This document shows, piece by piece, positions 60,428 to 64,000 of a stretch of 64,000 bases of DNA. The notes below the pieces were generated by a model, which saw only the letters and a list, made by a program, of their open reading frames with translations, did not search any database and was not told the DNA's origin. The stretch lies in assembly GCA_020851235.1 (NCBI GenBank), contig JADZDD010000020.1, forward strand, positions 1 through 64,000. The letters are read 5' to 3'. A program made the translations under genes and the position numbers. Within the stretch, counting starts at the first letter, position 1, and each line of letters begins with the position of its first letter. The DNA is from Burkholderiales bacterium (GTDB taxonomy: Bacteria > Pseudomonadota > Gammaproteobacteria > Burkholderiales > Casimicrobiaceae).

Positions 60428-61672
60428 ATGCCAGAGTATCTCGATGCGCTGGAGACGCGGGATCCGGAGATCAGGGAGCGCGAACAACTCGCGCGCCTTC
60501 CGTTGCAAATCGCACACGCCAAGGCGCGAGCGCCTGCGTACAGCCGACTGCTGGCCGACATCGATCCTGAAGCAATCACGAGCCGGTCGGCCCTCGCGGC
60601 AATTCCGGTCACGCGCAAGGCTGATCTCGCATCGCTGCAGAAAGTCGCCCCACCGTTCGGCGGGTACGCGGCGGTGCATTGGGGCGCGGCGGCACGCGTT
60701 TTCGCGTCACCCGGCCCGATCTTCGAGCCGGAGGGGCGCCAGGTCGACTATTGGCGGTTCGCCCGGAGCCTCTTCGCAGCGGGCTTTCGTGCCGGCGACC
60801 TCGTCCACAACTGCTTCTCCTATCACTTCACTCCTGCCGGGTCGATGTTCGAGGGGGGAGCCATCTCGTTGGGGTGCACGGTCTTTCCCGGAGGCGTCGG
60901 GCAAACGGAGCAACAGTTGCAGGCGATGATGCTGCTCGAACCCAGCGGCTACATCGGAACTCCGTCGTTCCTGAAGATCATCGTCGATCGCGCCGACGCG
61001 ATGGGCGCCAGCCTGCGCCATCTGCGCAAGGCTCTCGTCTCGGGCGAGGCATTGCCGGCGCTCCTCGCGCAGGAGTTCCAGGATCGTGGGATCGATGTGT
61101 ATCAAGCCTACGGCACGGCAGACATCGGCTCCATCGCGTACGAGACCGAGGCGCGCGCCGGGTTCGTGGTCGACGAAGGCATCCTTCTGGAGATCCTCCG
61201 TCCGGGAACGCCGGATCCCGTGGAACCCGGAGAGATTGGCGAGGTGGTCGTCACCACACTCCACAACGAGGCGTACCCCCTGATTCGGTTCGGGACCGGG
61301 GATCTGTCGGTGATGCTCCCTGGTGGCAGTCCCTGTGGGCGCACCAACGTGCGCATCAAGGGCTGGATGGGTCGCGCGGATCAGACGACCAAGGTGCGCG
61401 GCATGTTCGTCCATCCTGCGCAAGTCACGGCCATCGTCGGTCGCCATCCGCAGATTCGGAGAGCGCGGCTGATCGTCGACAGCGAAGGGGGCCTCGATCG
61501 GATGTTGCTGCATGTCGAGGTCGCCGACTCCGATCACATCGACGTGGCGGCGGTCGCCGCGACGATTCGCGAGGTCACGAAGTTGCGCGGTGAAGTCGTC
61601 ATCCGCGCCCTTGGCGAGTTGCCCGCCGACGGCAAGGCGATCGACGACATTCGCCAGTACGATCGACGCTAG
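60428..61672 (+). CDS. phenylacetate-CoA ligase-like (PaaK family) protein with altered P-loop
   Basis: 414 residues. PaaK-type features: YSRLLADIDP, the C-terminal RIKGWMGRADQTTKVRGMFV and the end-domain with TKLRGEVVIRALGELP. In the place of the SSGTTGKPT nucleotide loop it reads VFASPGPIFEPEG, and the A5 segment is YGTADIGSIAYE. This variant accompanies Liv importers in other bacteria, so it may still be an acyl-CoA ligase with different nucleotide handling. Last gene of the forward arm, 144 bp after livF. The ribosome site is weak. Confidence 0.8.
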   Translation: MPEYLDALETRDPEIREREQLARLPLQIAHAKARAPAYSRLLADIDPEAITSRSALAAIPVTRKADLASLQKVAPPFGGYAAVHWGAAARVFASPGPIFEPEGRQVDYWRFARSLFAAGFRAGDLVHNCFSYHFTPAGSMFEGGAISLGCTVFPGGVGQTEQQLQAMMLLEPSGYIGTPSFLKIIVDRADAMGASLRHLRKALVSGEALPALLAQEFQDRGIDVYQAYGTADIGSIAYETEARAGFVVDEGILLEILRPGTPDPVEPGEIGEVVVTTLHNEAYPLIRFGTGDLSVMLPGGSPCGRTNVRIKGWMGRADQTTKVRGMFVHPAQVTAIVGRHPQIRRARLIVDSEGGLDRMLLHVEVADSDHIDVAAVAATIREVTKLRGEVVIRALGELPADGKAIDDIRQYDRR

Positions 61673-62053
61673 GCACACCTTGAGGGTCAGCCGTGGCCAC
61701 GCGCGCGGCAGGGAATGGGACGTCAGGCCCATCCCCTCTCGTCCCACTGATCTTCGATCCCCGGACGAGTGATCTCGGGTTGTGTCGCATACCGCGCGAC
61801 GGGGTCATCGAGATGAGCCTGGTGGGCTCTCTCGCCACGGCCTTCCTCGTGGTCCCGTCGTCGCTCCAAGGTGTTTGCGCCGACCTGCCGGTCGATGTCC
61901 TGGTGGTTCTCCTGTGCGCGACGACCGTTTGTCGTGTCGTCGTTCACCACCCTCGCGTGCAGGCCGCCCTCCATCGCACGGGCATGCCCATGCCTCATCG
62001 CGGTGCTTGACCAGCACGGCAAGCGCCGGAATTTCGCGCGCTATGATCCAGCG
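61673..62053. other. intergenic region after the catabolic cluster
   Basis: No gene I can support. A GTG frame (61693-62010) is open on the + strand but has no ribosome site, no recognised domain and an unusual composition. A weak GGGAATGGG/CCCATCCC stem follows the ligase gene without a T tract. A TATGAT hexamer at 62042-62047 has no -35 at the right distance. Confidence 0.5.
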
Positions 62054-62797
62054 ATGACACCCGCTCGCGAGCGACGGCGCGCGTCCTACGGCATCGACTC
62101 GCCGGGAACGCTCATCGGCCTCGGTACCGGTTCGCTCGTGGCACTCGGGGTGCTGATCATCAACTGCGACGCAAGTGCAGGCTGGTGGATATCGGTGCCG
62201 TTCCTGCTGACGCCGGTCGTTGCGACGGCGAGCTTCCTGTACACGACCCTGCGCGGCAAGCGCGTGGTGTGGCTGCGCGAACTCGACCGGCTCGCGCTTC
62301 GCGGGGACGAGCGCGCGCTCGACCTGGGCTGCGGGCGCGGCCTCGTGCTCATCGCCCTTGCGCAGCGACTTCCCGAGGGCGAAGCGACGGGCGTCGATCG
62401 CTGGCGGATGGTCGACCAGTCCGGCAACGACGCCGGGGCGACACGGCGCAATGCGGCGGCCGAAGGTGTCGGCGGACGCATCGGGCTCGTCACTGCCGAC
62501 ATGCGCAATCTCCCGTTCGACGCCGGGTCCTTCGACGTGGTCGTGTCGAGCCTCGCCATCCACAACATCGACACCACGACAGGACGCCGTGCCGCGGTGA
62601 CCGAGGCGTTTCGCGTGACGCGGCCCGGAGGCGAGATCCGCATCGCCGACTTCCGTCACTGCCGGGACTACGCGGCCGTGCTCGCCGAAGCGGGGGCTAT
62701 CGCTGTCGTGACGCGCCCGCTGGGCTGGCGCTTCTGGTACGGCGGCCCGTTCTTCGCGACGACGATGGTTTGCGCCCGCAAGCGGGCGGGCCCGTGA
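62054..62797 (+). CDS. class I SAM-dependent methyltransferase with N-terminal membrane anchor
   Basis: 247 residues. Two hydrophobic helices at about residues 18-35 and 40-65 (GTLIGLGTGSLVALGVLII; WWISVPFLLTPVVATASFL), then a methyltransferase domain with motif I ALDLGCGRGLVLIAL, an acidic residue in ATGVDRW, and DMRNLPFDAGSFDVVVSSLA. It methylates an unknown substrate at the cytoplasmic face of the inner membrane. It stands alone between the catabolic cluster and tRNA-Pro. Confidence 0.82.
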   Translation: MTPARERRRASYGIDSPGTLIGLGTGSLVALGVLIINCDASAGWWISVPFLLTPVVATASFLYTTLRGKRVVWLRELDRLALRGDERALDLGCGRGLVLIALAQRLPEGEATGVDRWRMVDQSGNDAGATRRNAAAEGVGGRIGLVTADMRNLPFDAGSFDVVVSSLAIHNIDTTTGRRAAVTEAFRVTRPGGEIRIADFRHCRDYAAVLAEAGAIAVVTRPLGWRFWYGGPFFATTMVCARKRAGP

Positions 62798-62884
62798 ATA
62801 CACGTCCGCGAAGGCGACGATGGCACGACCACGACGTGCTTGCGTTCACGCCGGCCCGCCGGTGACCAACGCCTGACGGATGGC

Positions 62885-62961
<77 letters not shown>

Positions 62962-63092
62962 AATTCGTCATTTTGCCATCGTCGCGACCGTGGCGGCAAC
63001 GCATCCGCCACGCGATCGGGGCGTCGCAACCATGACATCGCCGAGCGTGCCGTCGCCAACCCATGCCGCGACGGCCACGGATTGTCGCGAAC

Positions 63093-63410
63093 CTAACGGG
63101 CGAACTTGCGGATCACCGTCATCGCCTCTTCGATCGCGTCGTCGCCGTGGCCCGACTTGACCGCGTGCTGCACGCAGCCGTGCAGGTGATGCTGCAACAG
63201 TTGCAGTGCCACGGCGTCGAGCGCCGCCTGCACCGCGGAGACCTGCGTCAGGACGTCGATGCAGTAGCGATCCTCGGCGATCATCTTGCCGATGCCGCGA
63301 ACCTGCCCCTCGATGCGATTCACGCGCTTGACGAGTGTCGCGGCAGCGGGGCGCGGCGCGAGGGGATGCGCGGGCGTGTCCGCGGTCGCGGGTTCAGCCC
63401 GTGACGTCAT
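63093..63410 (-). CDS. csoR: CsoR-type copper-sensing transcriptional repressor
   Basis: 105 residues, all-helical DUF156 fold. Cu(I) ligands of CsoR are present with the right spacing: Cys50 in RYCIDVL, His75 and Cys79 in [21 protein letters not shown] is the conserved N-terminal helix. ATG 63410 overlaps the copZ stop by 17 bp, with GGAGG about 9 nt upstream; ATG 63419 would sit on the ribosome site. It should derepress the copA-copZ-csoR operon on copper excess. Confidence 0.9.
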   Translation of the reverse strand: MTSRAEPATADTPAHPLAPRPAAATLVKRVNRIEGQVRGIGKMIAEDRYCIDVLTQVSAVQAALDAVALQLLQHHLHGCVQHAVKSGHGDDAIEEAMTVIRKFAR

Positions 63411-63603
63411 AACCCGCATCCTCCACCGCGGTGCGCAGCGCCGGGACGCCGGTCTGCCCCGGGTCGTACGTCACCTGCGCCGTTCCCGGTTGCAGCGTCA
63501 CCGTCACGTCGGCGACGCCGGGCACCGCCTTCAACACGCGCGTCACGCTCGCCACACAGCCGCCGCACGTCATTCCCTGCACCTTCATCGTGACCGATTC
63601 CAT
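63394..63603 (-). CDS. copZ: copper chaperone, heavy-metal-associated domain
   Basis: 69 residues, a single HMA domain with the Cu(I)-binding GMTCGGC (Cys13, Cys16) and the ferredoxin-like pattern ending VEDAGYDV. It passes copper to the ATPase encoded just upstream (28-bp gap) and overlaps the repressor gene downstream. Confidence 0.92.
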   Translation of the reverse strand: MESVTMKVQGMTCGGCVASVTRVLKAVPGVADVTVTLQPGTAQVTYDPGQTGVPALRTAVEDAGYDVTG

Positions 63604-63631
63604 GATGATTTCCTTTCCTCGAAGTTCGGCG

Positions 63632-64000
63632 TCATGTCGGCGGACGCCAGCGCCTTAGCAGCAATGCATTGCTCACCACCGAGACCGAGCTCGCCGCCAT
63701 CGCGGCGCCGGCGATCACCGGATTGAGCAGGCCGAATGCGGCGAGCGGAATGCCGAGCACGTTGTACGCGAAAGCGAAGAAGAGGTTCTGCTTGATCTTC
63801 ACGAGCGTCGCGTGCGACAGGTCGATCGCGTCGACGACGGCGTTGAGGTCGTTGCGGATCAACGTGACGTCGGCCGCCTCGACGGCGATGTCCGCACCTG
63901 CGCCGATGGCGAAGCTCACATCGGAGGCGGCGAGTGCCGGCGCGTCGTTGACACCGTCGCCGACCATGCCGGTGACGACCCCGTCTTCCTTCAATGCACG
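63632..64000 (-). CDS. copA: Cu+-exporting P-type ATPase, C-terminal part (runs off window)
   Basis: The frame is open to base 64000; the last 122 residues are visible. They include the hinge GMVGDGVNDAPAL, and the P1B-1 membrane signature AFAYNVLGIPLAA and MAASSVSVVSNALLL, the copper-type YN and MxxSS residues. The phosphorylation loop and N-terminal metal sites lie outside. First gene seen of the copper operon. Confidence 0.92.
   Translation of the reverse strand, partial: RALKEDGVVTGMVGDGVNDAPALAASDVSFAIGAGADIAVEAADVTLIRNDLNAVVDAIDLSHATLVKIKQNLFFAFAYNVLGIPLAAFGLLNPVIAGAAMAASSVSVVSNALLLRRWRPPT

Noticed and set aside
61693..62010. 105-codon GTG frame after the ligase gene
   Set aside because: No ribosome site, no recognisable domain and no overlap-type coupling to neighbours.
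62007..62047. Promoter TTGACC/TATGAT before the methyltransferase gene
   Set aside because: The hexamers are 29 bp apart, and TATGAT is only 6 bp from the start codon, too close for a normal leader.

Overview
The window is GC-rich chromosomal DNA, densely coding, with three CCA-encoding tRNA genes (His-GTG, Arg-TCT, Pro-TGG). The heavy use of TRAP and branched-chain (Liv-type) ABC transporters and CoA-thioester catabolism suggests a betaproteobacterium, probably a Burkholderiales-like soil or water organism. This is inferred from gene style only. I see no phage genes, transposases, rRNA or CRISPR array.

Layout. 1-380: the tail of a DUF1254/DUF1214 protein, then tRNA-His and tRNA-Arg. 598-6589: an acyl-CoA dehydrogenase, then a reverse-strand acyl-CoA operon (MaoC hydratase, class III CoA-transferase, Gfo/Idh/MocA oxidoreductase, crotonase) divergent from a LysR regulator. 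6534-15876: two parallel modules. Module A is a Liv-type binding protein, SDR, Gfo/Idh/MocA, TIM-barrel isomerase and ketopantoate-reductase-like enzyme. Module B is an SDR, TIM-barrel isomerase and TRAP transporter. 15971-19826: an osmoprotectant-type ABC importer. 20129-27582: a GntR regulator, a complete Liv ABC importer with two binding proteins, and a type I 3-dehydroquinate dehydratase.

27702-36000 reads as one reverse-strand operon: CoA-acylating aldehyde dehydrogenase, stand-alone citryl-CoA-lyase-like protein, ThDP-dependent enzyme, TIM-barrel isomerase and TRAP transporter, divergent from an IclR regulator. Its enzymes form a plausible carboligation/cleavage pathway with no obvious known substrate.

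38547-61672 is the most unusual part. It encodes a 1946-residue single-chain biotin carboxylase/carboxyltransferase, an MBL-fold hydrolase, a split Liv ABC importer, a TetR regulator, a MeaB-type GTPase, 3-hydroxyacyl-CoA dehydrogenase, a thiolase, a two-subunit B12-dependent acyl-CoA mutase, an enoyl-CoA isomerase-type crotonase and two AMP-forming ligases. The mutase large subunit has lost most residues that define methylmalonyl-CoA, isobutyryl-CoA and 2-hydroxyisobutyryl-CoA mutases, including the active-site His, while the B12-binding subunit is largely intact. Two near-identical 22-bp palindromes overlap the -35 boxes of the two outward-facing promoters, so the TetR protein probably controls both arms. 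I read this as uptake, CoA activation, carbon-skeleton rearrangement and thiolytic cleavage of an unidentified carboxylic acid.

62054-64000: a membrane-anchored SAM methyltransferase, tRNA-Pro, and a copper module (csoR, copZ, and the end of a Cu+-ATPase gene running off the window).
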